DNA from: Neurospora tetraspora
Lineage: Eukaryota; Ascomycota; Sordariomycetes; Sordariales; Sordariaceae
Direction: 5' to 3'
Length of the DNA: 64,000 nt
Assembly: GCF_033439725.1 (NCBI RefSeq)
Contig: NW_026944387.1
Location: 1,302,001-1,366,000 of the forward strand
Positions 10,418-21,134 of the stretch are shown in pieces (positions within the stretch are counted from its first letter, which is position 1; every line of letters starts with the position of its first letter). The position numbers were made by a program, and so were the translations under genes. The notes below the pieces were generated by a model. It was not told the origin of the DNA. It worked only from the letters and a program-made list of their open reading frames with translations, and did no database searches.

Positions 10418-12311
10418 AATTTCTTTACTTTTTGCTCTTTTAGCTCTCTTCCCTTTTTGTGCATTATCACTCGCAGTTTATTTTTATCTTATTTTTCTCA
10501 ACTCTGTTACCAAATCGATTTATTCCGTGCTGAAACCGGAGTCACTTGCACTCAAATGCTGCGATTCTTTTGTACCGCGATACTCCATCTGGTGTTAACT
10601 TGAGTTGATCTACCTCGCTCTCAAAAGCCTCAACTCAACACGAAAAGCTTGGACGTACCAACTCCTCTCAACTTCCGTCAAACAACCACCATGCTTTCAG
10701 CCCCATGTCTAACAAAATCTAACCCAATGAAGCCCTACAACTTCCCCTCTTTCACCACAGTTGAGCCAGTGGTTAGCCACGCCGGCAAGTCCGCGAGTCT
10801 GCATGCCCGCAGTTATGCACCTTCCTTCATTCTTCTTCACATTTCCAGCCAGCCCTCTTTCTTACGTACATCTCCCGTTTCTCAGCTCGCACACGGGAAA
10901 ATGGTGTCGCCATCTACGGGAGTGGAATAAGACAAGATCTGTGGCCGTCGCTCTGTCCCTCTTTCGTGAAACCATATACCCCACAGTTTGTGTAATGTTG
11001 GGCTTTGGCGGTCTGGTCCCTGGAAGTTTCTCTCGGGACGGGACCGTGTTTTGTGTTACTTGTTGTTACTTGGCCATTGTGGTTCGGAGCGAATTCCGTA
11101 TGGTAAGCAGGGAGTCAGGGGGCGGTAGGTACCTCTAGGTAGGTTGACAGTAGGTGGTTACGAAGATGACGAAGAAAAGCCAGCCACAGGAGTCAGTGAA
11201 TACACTCCCTACGGTTATGAAGAGGGAGATGTGCTTTCGTTAGGCGCTTAGAAGCAAGACAACGAGTAAAATATGGATCTCGCCATCCCCATGGGCAAGG
11301 TATGTCTGACGATGTTTGACTCCACGCGGGATCATCTTCTACGTTTATCACCGGCTCGGGTACGGCAATTGGGAGATTCCCTGATCGTTTATCTCACCGA
11401 CGGGAATCAGGTTCGAGCCCGATCTGTAACTGTAAATCTGTAACTGAGGTGTTTCTCATGCTGTGGAAGTTTTGTGAGAGGTTGTACCAACCCCTGTTGT
11501 TTACTTCTGTTAGTTCTCGAATTGGTCGGTGTTTGATGCCCACAGCGTAGCCCGCGTAGTCCAATCAACAACAACCACCCCTGTTTGTGAAGTCTGTGAG
11601 AACTCGGGATAGGCGTCAAAGGCGTCTTAAGGCCAGCGTAAACTGTCTTCAGCCCTAACTAAGCCCTCTCATCACCCACCTCGCGTTCTATCTTCCAACG
11701 AGTGAGAGGTGGTAGAAGTAGAAGGATGGATGTTCATTCCAACCTAACTGCAGATCATCGGAGACAGTAAAGAGACCAGGCCAGGCCATGGTTCGACACC
11801 GCTCCCACTCGGTCTGAGGGGAAAATGTCTGGTGATACGTCGCGACCCGAAACATGTTGACTCTAGAAGCAGGCTTTCGAATGTGTAATGGAAACTTCTC
11901 AGCTGAGACAACCTGGAAGAAGGGGAGGACGATGATGGGAGGGCTGGAAAGCGAAGAGGAGAAAAAAGAAGAGAAAGGGGGAGAGGGAAGAGGGAGATGT
12001 GATGGTGGGAGTTGAGTATAAAGTAGCTCTCCTCCCCCTCCCAAAGGTTGAAAGAGAAGAATCATCAGACTCATCAACAAGTCAACTCAAGCCAGATACC
12101 TGAATAACTTCTTTCAAAGCACTCAAGGTTAGCCTCAACGCATCTCCCATCTCCCATCTCCCATCTCCCATCTCCCATCTCCAACTTCTCTCCCTCTGTC
12201 CACCTCCTTCCTCCTCCCCATCCCATCTCATCCAGCTAACACCCCCATCTAGCTCCCAACCAACAACCCCCTCAACCACCAACCAAAACCCCCCCAAAAA
12301 CCACCGCAAAA
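10418..12311. other. Long promoter-containing intergenic region before the lectin gene
   Basis: No gene is supported in nearly 1.9 kb; open frames here reach only 60-130 codons and are low complexity. A TATAAAG box lies at 12017-12023. The 5' leader of the lectin gene is strongly pyrimidine/A-rich and holds a heptamer tandem repeat (12142-12182). Confidence 0.45.
12142..12182 (+). repeat. Tandem heptamer repeat (ATCTCCC, about 5.9 copies)
   Basis: Five perfect copies and one partial copy of ATCTCCC lie in the presumed 5' UTR of the lectin gene, about 130 bases before its ATG. Copy number is likely to vary between strains. Confidence 0.9.
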
Positions 12312-12743
12312 ATGTCCTACACCCTCCACCTCCGCCTCATCAACGACACCTCCGACACCCTCACCCTCGTCGAACAAACCTGCTGGTTCGGCAAAGGCAC
12401 TCGCTGGTCACAAATCGACTCCACGGGCGTCTACGTCCTCTCCATGGGGGGGTCCGGATCCTCGGGCATGCTTCGCTTCCAGACCAGCAAGGGCGACTTC
12501 TTCGCCGTGGCTTGCGGCGTGCACAACTACAAGCGGTGGTGCGACGTTCTCGTCGACACGGCCGATGACGCGCCGTTGACGAAGTTGCATCCCAAGTATT
12601 ATGATGATAAGGATGCCAAGTACCAGGCTCTGTGGGCGCAGGCGAGCGAGTTTGAGGCAAAGGCGAAGAGTGGGAAGACGGTGAGGATTAAGTTTTATCA
12701 GGCGGAGGGGAATGTGTTGAGGGCTACTGTTGAATATGTCTAG
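12312..12743 (+). CDS. Fungal fruiting-body lectin (Agaricus bisporus lectin family)
   Basis: A single-exon gene encodes 143 residues, the usual length of this family (Pfam Fungal_lectin). Conserved features are the N-terminal strand SYTLHLRLI, the central MGGSGSSGMLRF, and the GVHNYKRWCDV block. The protein has no signal peptide, as expected for these cytoplasmic lectins, which bind Gal-beta-1,3-GalNAc and GlcNAc-type glycans and act in defence against fungus-feeding animals. The Sordaria macrospora relative TAP1 is very abundant in perithecia, so developmental regulation is likely. That fits the long upstream region with a TATAAAG box. The ATG context (AAAAATGTCC) is good. Confidence 0.93.
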   Translation: MSYTLHLRLINDTSDTLTLVEQTCWFGKGTRWSQIDSTGVYVLSMGGSGSSGMLRFQTSKGDFFAVACGVHNYKRWCDVLVDTADDAPLTKLHPKYYDDKDAKYQALWAQASEFEAKAKSGKTVRIKFYQAEGNVLRATVEYV

Positions 12744-13164
12744 TGGGTGAATAAGTGAATGAGTGGGTGGGTGGAGGGGATGAAGTGGTGGAGGTGGGAG
12801 GAAGACATGGACACAGGAGGACGATGGAAGACAACGTGAAGAATAGCCAACGGCATTACGCTCTTTTATTGGCTTTGGAAGCTCTGAAGCATCATATCTT
12901 AGACGCTCGTTCAAATAACTGTCATCTTTGAAACATAACCCAAACATCCTTGCTTTTCCCAGCCTTTGTTCCCTCTATATCCCTTATAAACAAGTGCCAG
13001 CCTTTGTTCCCAGGCATGAACATAATTAAACCCTTGAATGGCATCTGTAAATCATCATGTCTTAATGTCATCGCTCATGCGGCTCGAAATCATGGCCAAA
13101 TTAAACACCTGTACCCCGGTCCGTGCTATGCAAATCATACAACTCTCTCAACTCGACGTCAACT
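12744..13164. other. Convergent intergenic region
   Basis: This lies between the 3' ends of the lectin and KAP123 genes. It starts with a G-rich tract (GGGTGGGTGGAGGGG and similar, 12760-12800). No gene is seen. Confidence 0.4.
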
Positions 13165-16100
13165 CTAGAGGATGCCAGCAAGCTTCAACGCATTAGGGTT
13201 GGCAGCGAAGAGAGCCTGGTTGGCGCTGTAGAGCTGGTGAACGAGCTTCCTCACAAGCTCACGAGACTCGTCGCTGAGCTGATCCTCAGGAGGGCTGAGG
13301 ACAGACTCAATGACAGGGATGACCTTGGGAGTGAGGGAGTTGATGGTGGGCTCGCCCTGCTCGTAGAGCTTGTAGATGCACTGGTAGACAGGGGTGTTCT
13401 CCTCGTAGTCCTCCTTCAAGGGCAGGAGATCGACCAAGGCGGGAAGGACCTGGGCAAGAGGAACACGGTCGGGGTGGGCAAGGATCATGCGGCACAGGCA
13501 GCCAGAGGCGTTGTCCTTGATACGAGCCTCGGGGATCTGGAGCATGGGGGCCAGCTTGTGGAGGATGGTCTCGTACTGGGGAAGGTAGGTGTTGCTGTCG
13601 GTGGAGTGGAGGATGAGCTGGCCGGTAGCGTAGGCAGCGTTGCTCTTGGTCTCGTTATCGGTATCAGAGAGACGCTTGAGGAGCAGGTGCATAAGCTTGC
13701 CGGTGTAGGGGGTGACGGTGGCACCCATGTTGGCAGCGCACTCAGCGATCACACCGACACCGGTGGAGCGCTCGAGGTTCTCGGCCTCGGAGGAGGCGAA
13801 CTTCAAGATGGGCTTCTCGAAGATCTTCCAGAGCTCAGAGAAGGCGGGGCCAAGAGCGACGGCGAGGCCAATAACGACATCGAGGGCAGTGTCGATAACA
13901 AGCCAGTCGTACTCGGAAGAGCCCTCAACCTCCTGCTCCTCATCCTCGTCACCAAGATCCTGCTGGCAAGGGTGAGAGCGGGTGATGATGGTGCTGAGGA
14001 TGCTGATGGTCTCCTTCATGAACTCGCCCTGGGCAAGGATGGCAGGACCGCAGGCCTTGAGGGTGGCGGCAACGTTGCGGTTGACCTCGGTAACGACGGC
14101 ACTTTTCAACAGTTAGCTTCATGCTGCAAAAGTTGATTGATCAAACAAGGTAGGGTATGATGTTCATGTCAGGAGTAGATGTAGCGCGTTCTCAGCATCG
14201 ACATTTAATGCCTCTGAGTGAGCTGGGTTTAACGCAAAGGTGCTCATCATTCGAACATCGAAAAGAGAAAAAGAAAGAAAATGTACGTACCGATCCATCT
14301 CCTCCAACCACACCTTGAGGGTGGCGCTGGTGACAATCTCACCAAGCTTGACAAGAGTGACAGTGGGCTGGGTCTTGAGGGGAAGACCAGGCTCCCAGTT
14401 AGAGCCAGTCTCCTCCTCCATAAGCTGCCAGACGCGGGCATACGCGCGCCACAAAGTAGCAATAGCAGCCTTGCGGCAGCCCTCATAGGGGTGCTCAAGG
14501 AGAGGAGAGATCATCTCGACGGCCTTCTCAAGGTACTCCTTGATCTCGGCACCGGAGCAAGAGTGAGTGATAACATCACCCATAATCTCGATGGCAACCT
14601 CCTTCTCGAAAGCCTCGGGGGAGATGCCAATGTCCTCCCAGTCCTCACCCTCCTCATCGTCCATGATGTCCTCATCATCATTGGCCTTGACCTTGAGGCG
14701 CTTGCCACCGGTGATGATCTCCTCATCAGTGCCGGCAATGGCACGCTCAGCCTCAGAGAGCTCGAGGTTGATCTCCTCCTCCTCGAGCTCAAGGCTGTGG
14801 AACAAGCCCTTGAAGACACCAGGAAGGAAGGGAGAGAAGTCCTTCTCATAGACCTTGGACAGGCAGCTCCAGAGAATGAAAGAGGACTCGCGGAGCCTGG
14901 TGCTATCAAGATGGAGGGCCTCCTCGCTGGACTTCATGAGGGGAAGGACGTAGGGTTGGAAGGTCTGAGCACCGACGGCAGTGGCGATGCGACCGACGGA
15001 GTCGCAAACACCGCTGCGAAGGGCAAGGTCATCCTCAGACTCCTTGATAGTGAGGTAGGCACCGAGAGCGTGCATGATGTTGTCGAAGTAGGGCTTGAAC
15101 TCCTCGCCGAGAGCCTCGGCAATGGCACCGATAGCGCCGGAAGCAGCAACCTTGACCTTGTAGTCGTCGTGGCCGATCAGAGCGCCGATGTTAGCGACAA
15201 GCTCGCCAGCATATTGCTTCATGAACTCGGCATCGAGACCATCAGACATGGAGTCGAGAGCACCGCAAACGGAGCGGATGATCTCAACGTTCTTCTTGGC
15301 CTGAGTGGCATCGGTGGTGGCGGCCATGGAAGCCTGGAGGTTCTTGACAAGCGCAGTCATGATGGGCTCGTTGTAGGGAGAGAGCTCAGAGGCAATGTCA
15401 TCCGCAAGGCGGGACAAACCAACAAGAGCGGCATGCCTGACACCGACGTCCTGGTCGTTGAGCAGGGTGATGACGTGGGGCATGATGGACTTGATCTGGT
15501 TGGCGATGAAGTCGGGAGCACCCTCGACGACGGTGCCGAGAGCAAGAATACCGGCCTTCCTGTAGCCAGCCTCGGGGTTGGTGGCGAACTTGGGGAAGGC
15601 GTTGAGGAGGGGGACGATGACCTGGCGAGGAGGAAGGTCGCTGGCAAGCTGATCGAGCAGCATGAGAGCGGAGCGGGCGGGGCTCATATCGTCGTCATCC
15701 TCATCGTCGTCGATCTCAGTGAGAATGACCATGCTCTTGATGGTGAGCTCCTCACCAACATCGCGCATGCCCTGGATCTTCATGCGCCTGTAACGGACAG
15801 TCTGGGCGAGGAAAGCAAGGGCCTGAGCGCGGACCTCATCCTCAGCCTGGGGGTTGCCGCCGAGGTCAATCATCAGCTTGACAAGATCCTTGAGGTACTT
15901 GCCGAGCAGCGAAGACTCGCAAGCCAAGAACTGCTGGAAAACGTCGAAAGCCTGGGCAATCTTCTCATCATCGCCAGACTCGACGACGTGCTTGAGAACG
16001 TCGACCATGGAGGGGACGAGGGTCTGAAGGGCATTGACGGCCTCGGGATCCTCTTCGGGGTCGAACATGAGGAGGCAGGCACCAATGGACATCATGGTGT

Positions 16101-16708
16101 TGATGCGGACATCGGCGCTCTGGGGGTCGCGGAGAGTGTGGTGGAAGATCTCGAGAAGCTTGCGGAGGTCCTCGAAGGCGGTGGGGTTGGCCTCGATCAA
16201 GCTGAAGATGATGTAGGTACCGACTTCACGCTGGTTAACATCGGCGTTGGTAGCCAAGTTCATGGCAATGTCGCGGAGATCGTCCCACTCGCCCTCCTCG
16301 AAGTCAAAGCAGGCAATGACAGCGATAAGACGGGAAGCGGTATGGCGGCACTTGGGGTTCTGCTCCTTGAGAGTGGCCTCGAGGAGGACCTGGCGGACCT
16401 GCACCTTCTGGGCCTTGGGGATCTTGGCCCAGTGCTTGGTGACGAGTCTGGCAGCCTGGACGGCGGCCAGTTGCCTGACGCCGAGGTCATCGTGTGTCGC
16501 GAAAACTTCAATGAGGAGGAGAAGGCACTCGGGGTGAACATAGTAGTTCTTTTGGAGCTCGGCCGTGATGGCCTTGACTCTCTGGGTATCAGCTGGAGAG
16601 GAGGAGTCAGTTTGGCGCGTTCATTGTTGTCGCTGACGAGGGGAAGCGTGGGAAATGCTTACGAATCTGCGACTCCTTGAGGAGCGCGGCAAGCGTTTGC
16701 TTGTCCAT
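13165..16708 (-). CDS. KAP123: Importin beta-4 / karyopherin Kap123
   Basis: Three exons (16708-16663, 16592-14291, 14101-13165) encode 1094 residues, close to yeast Kap123 (1113). The protein is a HEAT-repeat karyopherin that carries ribosomal proteins and histones into the nucleus. The N-terminus (TLAALLKESQIPDTQRVKAI, then a block with HDDLGVRQLAAVQ) is typical of the importin-4 group. Acidic stretches, DEDDDD-like near 15690 and a longer one near 14660 (DDEDIMDDEEGEDWED), lie in inter-helix loops, as in other Kap123 proteins. The first intron follows codon 15; the second, with GTACGT donor and GCTAAC branch site, lies after EEMD and rejoins CG to T (Arg). The C-terminal HEAT repeats run to the stop at 13165-13167. 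Large antisense open frames here are shadows of strong codon bias. Confidence 0.95.
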
Positions 16709-17939
16709 GGCGCTTCAAGGAAATGTGAACAGAAGGGGTATCAAAAAGAAAAAAGAGAAAAGATGAACAGAACAGAGAGAAGAAAAAGAAAGGGAAAAGA
16801 AGAACAAGATCCCGTCGGGCACACCGCGGGGGGATAGCAAGGGTTTTGAAGGAGGGGGGCACAGTACTGCAGTGAAGAGACTGGAGGCGAAGATGGGATG
16901 GAAAAGACGAGACCCCGGGGAGAAGCTGAAGGTGTCGTGAAGAAAGAAAAAAATTTGGATTTTGATCTAATTCCACTGTGGAATCGCGCTGATAAGAGAT
17001 TAGAAATTTTGCTGCGGGGCAAGGGTTGCAGCTGAGGAAATTCGCCGCGGCACGAACGGTAGCAGCCTGGGCGCTACAACGAGCGGGAACCACCACTGCA
17101 CTGGCTGCTATCATGTGCCTATGAATTGAGGGGTAAACTCTACGTTGAGAGCAGAAAAATATGAGGTCGTGAGGTCAAACGTATATAAACACCAAGAATT
17201 ACTGGAACAGTTATGTATCTGTTTCTCATGAGCTTTCAACAGTTTTTTTCTTTCCTACCTGTATGCTCTGCTTGATGGTGGCTGTCGCGGATGTTCGATG
17301 CTACCTTCATCATCTCGTCCTCTTGGGAATTCTGCCCGTTTTCACCGCTCTTTTCTCATTGCTTGCTGTTTGCCTGCCGGCAGTCATCTTATTAACACCT
17401 CGACATCGCGACGAGGAGTTGGGCAGCTCGTGGTGGTTGAACCCTGCGGTTATGACTGATGATCTCTGGCACCGGATCTTCGGATTAAAGAACGAAGGAG
17501 GCTACATCATCGCGTTGCCCGTCCAATGTTTGCTTCAAGAACCACATGAACAGCATTTCAGAGCTGTTTGCGGTCTTGCGCGCTGATACGGGATGACAAG
17601 CTACGGTGGAAACCACCGTTGAGCTCGTTGAGTTGAGATCGACGTTTGTGTTTATCTCAGTTGATTCTGATCTCCCATGACATTTATATCCCAAGTCTAT
17701 ACACATTATTTCTCGCGTCTCTCTGTTCGTTACCGATCAAACAAGACAATTATCAGACAAAAGAAAATGTTAACCGCCAAACGCCCTTCTAACATCCCGC
17801 TGAACAGACATCAATCGTCCGTCTTTCCACTCATGACAAAAGAAAACCTAACCACCGTCTATAGGCAACATACCCAAATTGTACCAAACACAAACCTCAA
17901 CCAAGCCCCCTCGACTGCCACGCTCATCCCCTCATCCTC
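16709..17939. other. KAP123 promoter and downstream flank of the RTA1-like gene
   Basis: The first 150 bases are the purine-rich (pyrimidine on the minus strand) leader of KAP123. An open frame of 107 codons at 17263-17586 is hydrophobic at its start but has no homology I recognise, and I do not call it. Confidence 0.4.
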
Positions 17940-19104
17940 TCATCTGCGCAACGGGGTGTATGAGCTCACGTCATCCGACGGCGTCTGGCGGTGGTGCTTA
18001 CCCTGGCCCAACATCAAACTATTCCTCCCCCCTGACGACGACTGGCGAGAGTCATGCGCCTTCAGGTTGGCGCTAGGAATCGGACTCGGACTCGGACTTT
18101 GCTGCCCGCCGCCATACGATGTCATGGTGTACTCTCCTTCGACCGTCGTTCCCTCTAGATCCACGGACCTCATCCCCACCTGCTTATACCCAACCAGAAT
18201 TCTGCTGGGATGATACCACAAAAACGCAGTACTAACAATGACCATGAGCATGCCGTCCAGCACCAGCAGGTACACCTCACGCCTCATCAACACGGAATCC
18301 CAGCCCAAGGCGTACTCGACCATGCGGAACAGCGAGCGGATCAAGATGAGCGAGCTGGTCACGTACAGGGCCCAGAGGAACTGGCGCCAGGGGACGGTGA
18401 CGGAGTGGGATTTGGGCGTGGGGTTGGCGGCGATGCGCACGTGGAAGAGAATGGTGGTGATGATGAAGAGCCCGAAGAAGAAGACTTGGATGCCCAGCCC
18501 GCCCAGGACGACGTTGTTGCCGAGGTCTTGGTCTTTGGCGGAGGAAGCTTTGGCGAGGATGCCGCCGCCTGTTTTTCGTGTTTGTTAGCATGCTGACTAG
18601 CAATATGATGTAGGGAGTGTAACTTACCAGCACCCTGCGCCAGGAACGACAAGACGTCACCCAAGACGAAAAGCTTGGTTAACCAGTTCACCCTGATGAC
18701 CGAGTACGCCTCCGCCTCCAGCATGCGAATGAGCCGTCCGAGAATCATGTAGATCGACGCGGCGTAGAGGGCAGGTCCCAAGAGGATTAGCAGACTCTGG
18801 ACGAGGTACGGCGCCAAGGTCCAGTTGGGCGTCTGGCCAGCGGCGATGATACGGCCGATATATCCTATCGCTTCGACTGTTGTTCGGCATCGATGATTAG
18901 CGAACTGCAAGTGTCGGGTTGGGTAAAGCGTTCAACGGCGGATGAAAACGTACAAAGACATCCCAACACAAACGGGATAAAGTACCACGTCCTGTTCCTA
19001 ACGAGCAGAAACGTGTGGCCGACGGCGGTGATGCCGAACAAGGCGACGAAGACGGCGTTGGCTGCTAGGGACGGGTCATATTTGAAGAACTCAAAGTCTG
19101 ACAT
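17940..19104 (-). CDS. RTA1-like seven-transmembrane protein
   Basis: Exons 19104-18954, 18876-18628 and 18568-17940 give 342 residues. The family (RTA1/RTM1/RSB1) comprises fungal plasma-membrane proteins linked to lipid translocation and resistance to toxic compounds. Splicing T to TC restores the diagnostic FEAIGYIGR at the start of helix 2. Further family features are GPALYAASIYMILGR, LFVLGDVLSFLAQGAGGGI (across intron 2) and RSLFRMVEY in helix 6, with WDS following. Seven hydrophobic segments can be drawn before a polar Ser/Gly/Gln-rich cytoplasmic tail of about 70 residues. The branch site of intron 1 (GCTAATC) and the GTACGT and GTAAGT donors are good. It is convergent with nothing nearby and not part of a visible cluster. 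Confidence 0.92.
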
Positions 19105-19731
19105 GGTTGCGAGCCTTCGAGGATGCGGCGGTTGAGATTAAAGATCTTCTAGGTAGGCCAAAAGAAGAGGTTGAGGAGGAAAAAGACGGAAGAAAAGAGG
19201 GACAAGAAAGAAATGTCGGGCTACTGATGTTGATGATGATGATGATGAGTACAACATCCCCAGAAACCGGCGCCGCTTCAGGATATATGTAAGTCCCGTC
19301 TCCAGCTCGGAATTGAAGGGTACCACAGCCCCTTAAACCCTTACGAGGAAAAACCGAAGCAAGTACTTCCAGAAGCATAGAGGTCGGTAGGAAACATGGA
19401 TACCTAAACGCGTAATCTAGGTATCCTCAGACAAAAGTTCACAGCCTCAACCTCAACCGCAACCTCGACCAAACCAAACCAAACCACATTGCGGAGTATC
19501 TCCGCTGCTGCGCACAGCGAATCTGCTATTTGATACCCGCTACCTTACCGCCCTGCCCTACCTCACCTGCCTGCCTGGACTGAGGTGGGCTGGATTGGAC
19601 TTGTCTACCTTACCTACCGTCTACCGTACCAACGGCTATGCTGCTGCTGCAGCAGAGTGATAAGACAAGCTTAACAAGTGGAAGTGGAAAGAAGCGGGCC
19701 GTTTGGACCGTTGGTAGGCCGTATTCGAAGA

Positions 19732-19765
19732 TCTACACGCAAGTCTACACGCAAGTCTATACGCG
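19732..19765 (+). repeat. Short tandem repeat (unit TCTACACGCAAG, about 3 copies)
   Basis: Two perfect units are followed by a diverged third (TCTATACGCGCA). It lies in non-coding DNA upstream of the RTA1-like gene. Confidence 0.75.
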
Positions 19766-20119
19766 CATAGCTCTACTCAAGTTCCTCACAACCTCGCCTA
19801 CTTCCTCCGTATCCCGTTAGTGTCCTCTGTCCTCACTGGAGACTGGAAAGCCTGACAAGATGGTCAAGCTAAGCTTCTCGGGCCTCCTTGCCGGGCTATA
19901 CGCGTATTGTATTCCGAATTCCAGGGTCTCAGATTTTTGCGATGAATCCGATCTGGCGCTTCTCGGTTTGAGTTGAGGCTGAGTTCGTCCCAGTCCGAGT
20001 CCCATCCCGAACAAGTTGAAGAACAGTCACCCCAATACGGTTTAGCGTAGTCGGTTTGGTTCGGTTTCGGTCCCCAGTTTTGTGAGATATACGCGTATAC
20101 GATAAGCGACTATACGGGG

Positions 20120-20300
20120 CGATAAGGGATTTGGGTCGAGGGACCAGTGTTGATGGAAAGAAGCAACAACTTCCCGTCATCAACGATAAGCGCTAATAAG
20201 GATTTGGGTAAGGGTCTGTATGGGCTGTAGTATTTCACTTGTTGATGTCTGATGTCTGATGAAAGAAGCAACAACCTGCCTGCAACTTCATCAACGACCA
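20120..20300 (+). repeat. Degenerate direct duplication
   Basis: Two blocks share the order GATTTGGGT, TTGATG, GAAAGAAGCAACAAC and TCATCAACGA. The first runs about 20128-20184 and the second about 20205-20298. Spacing between shared words differs, including a doubled GTCTGAT in copy two. Confidence 0.65.
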
Positions 20301-21134
20301 ACCAACAATGCATCTTCACCTCTGCTTTCAGTAGCAAAAATATCATGATGCTTACCTTACCTTGACTCCGCCTCGGTTGGGTTGAGATTAGAGCGAAGCT
20401 CCATGACGGCCACTTACACTAAAGAGTTGATGTCGCTGACACGATTGAACCCGACGATGAAGGACTGACGGGAGGACCTTGATGGATGCATCGCAGATGC
20501 CATTTGGTTGTGATGGGTCTGATATTGCCGGATGACTGATTTTACTCGAGATCTAGGTGTTCCAAAGCTAGCTGACATCCCAAGTCCAAACGGCAACTTC
20601 CACCCGCAACCTCTACAATCTAATGCTGGTTTGTTTGTTAGTTTGATACTCCTGCTATTTTGGACGAGATCTATCCCGAACTATCCTGAAACTTGCAAGG
20701 ACGTATAGAAATGATTAAGTACGAATCGAAAATGCATCAAGAAGATTTAACATGACATATTCAGTACCAGAATTGGGATACTCGAAGACCGATCAGACTT
20801 TAATTATAAATCGACACGCATGAATCGGATCTGAAAACACCTGAGAATGTTTACATGAGGTCTCGAGCTAACAAACAAACCAGCGTTGGACTGTATGCTA
20901 ACAGCTATCATTATTCATTATCATTCTTCTAGTAAAAATGGCAACTAAGTTGTTTTGTTCCCATGAATATCCAAGATATCCGCGTAAACTCTCAGAGCAA
21001 TAGAACTAGCTATCATACTCCTTCCTTCCTTTCTTTCTTTCTTCAGATTAATCCCATACTCTCTCTGATCACGACTCCAGCTAAGTCTGGGTAGGCTCTT
21101 CACATCCAAGGAAGCTCATTCGGTCAAACCAAGA

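Larger units (their letters stand above)
19105..21134. other. 2-kb intergenic region with short tandem and dispersed repeats
   Basis: No gene is supported. It contains a 12-mer tandem repeat (about 19732-19765), AAACC/AAACCA words near 19470, several CGCGTATA-like palindromic words, and a degenerate pair of about 60-90 base repeats at 20120-20300. Confidence 0.4.

Noticed and set aside
14281-16680. 799-codon plus-strand open frame opposite KAP123, and a similar 337-codon frame at 13123-14136
   Set aside because: Both lie exactly antisense to importin exons and have Leu/Asp/Gly-rich, domain-free translations typical of shadow frames.
17263-17586. 107-codon frame with hydrophobic N-terminus
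   Set aside because: It could suggest a small secreted or membrane protein, but there is no conserved feature, no supporting splice structure and poor codon bias.
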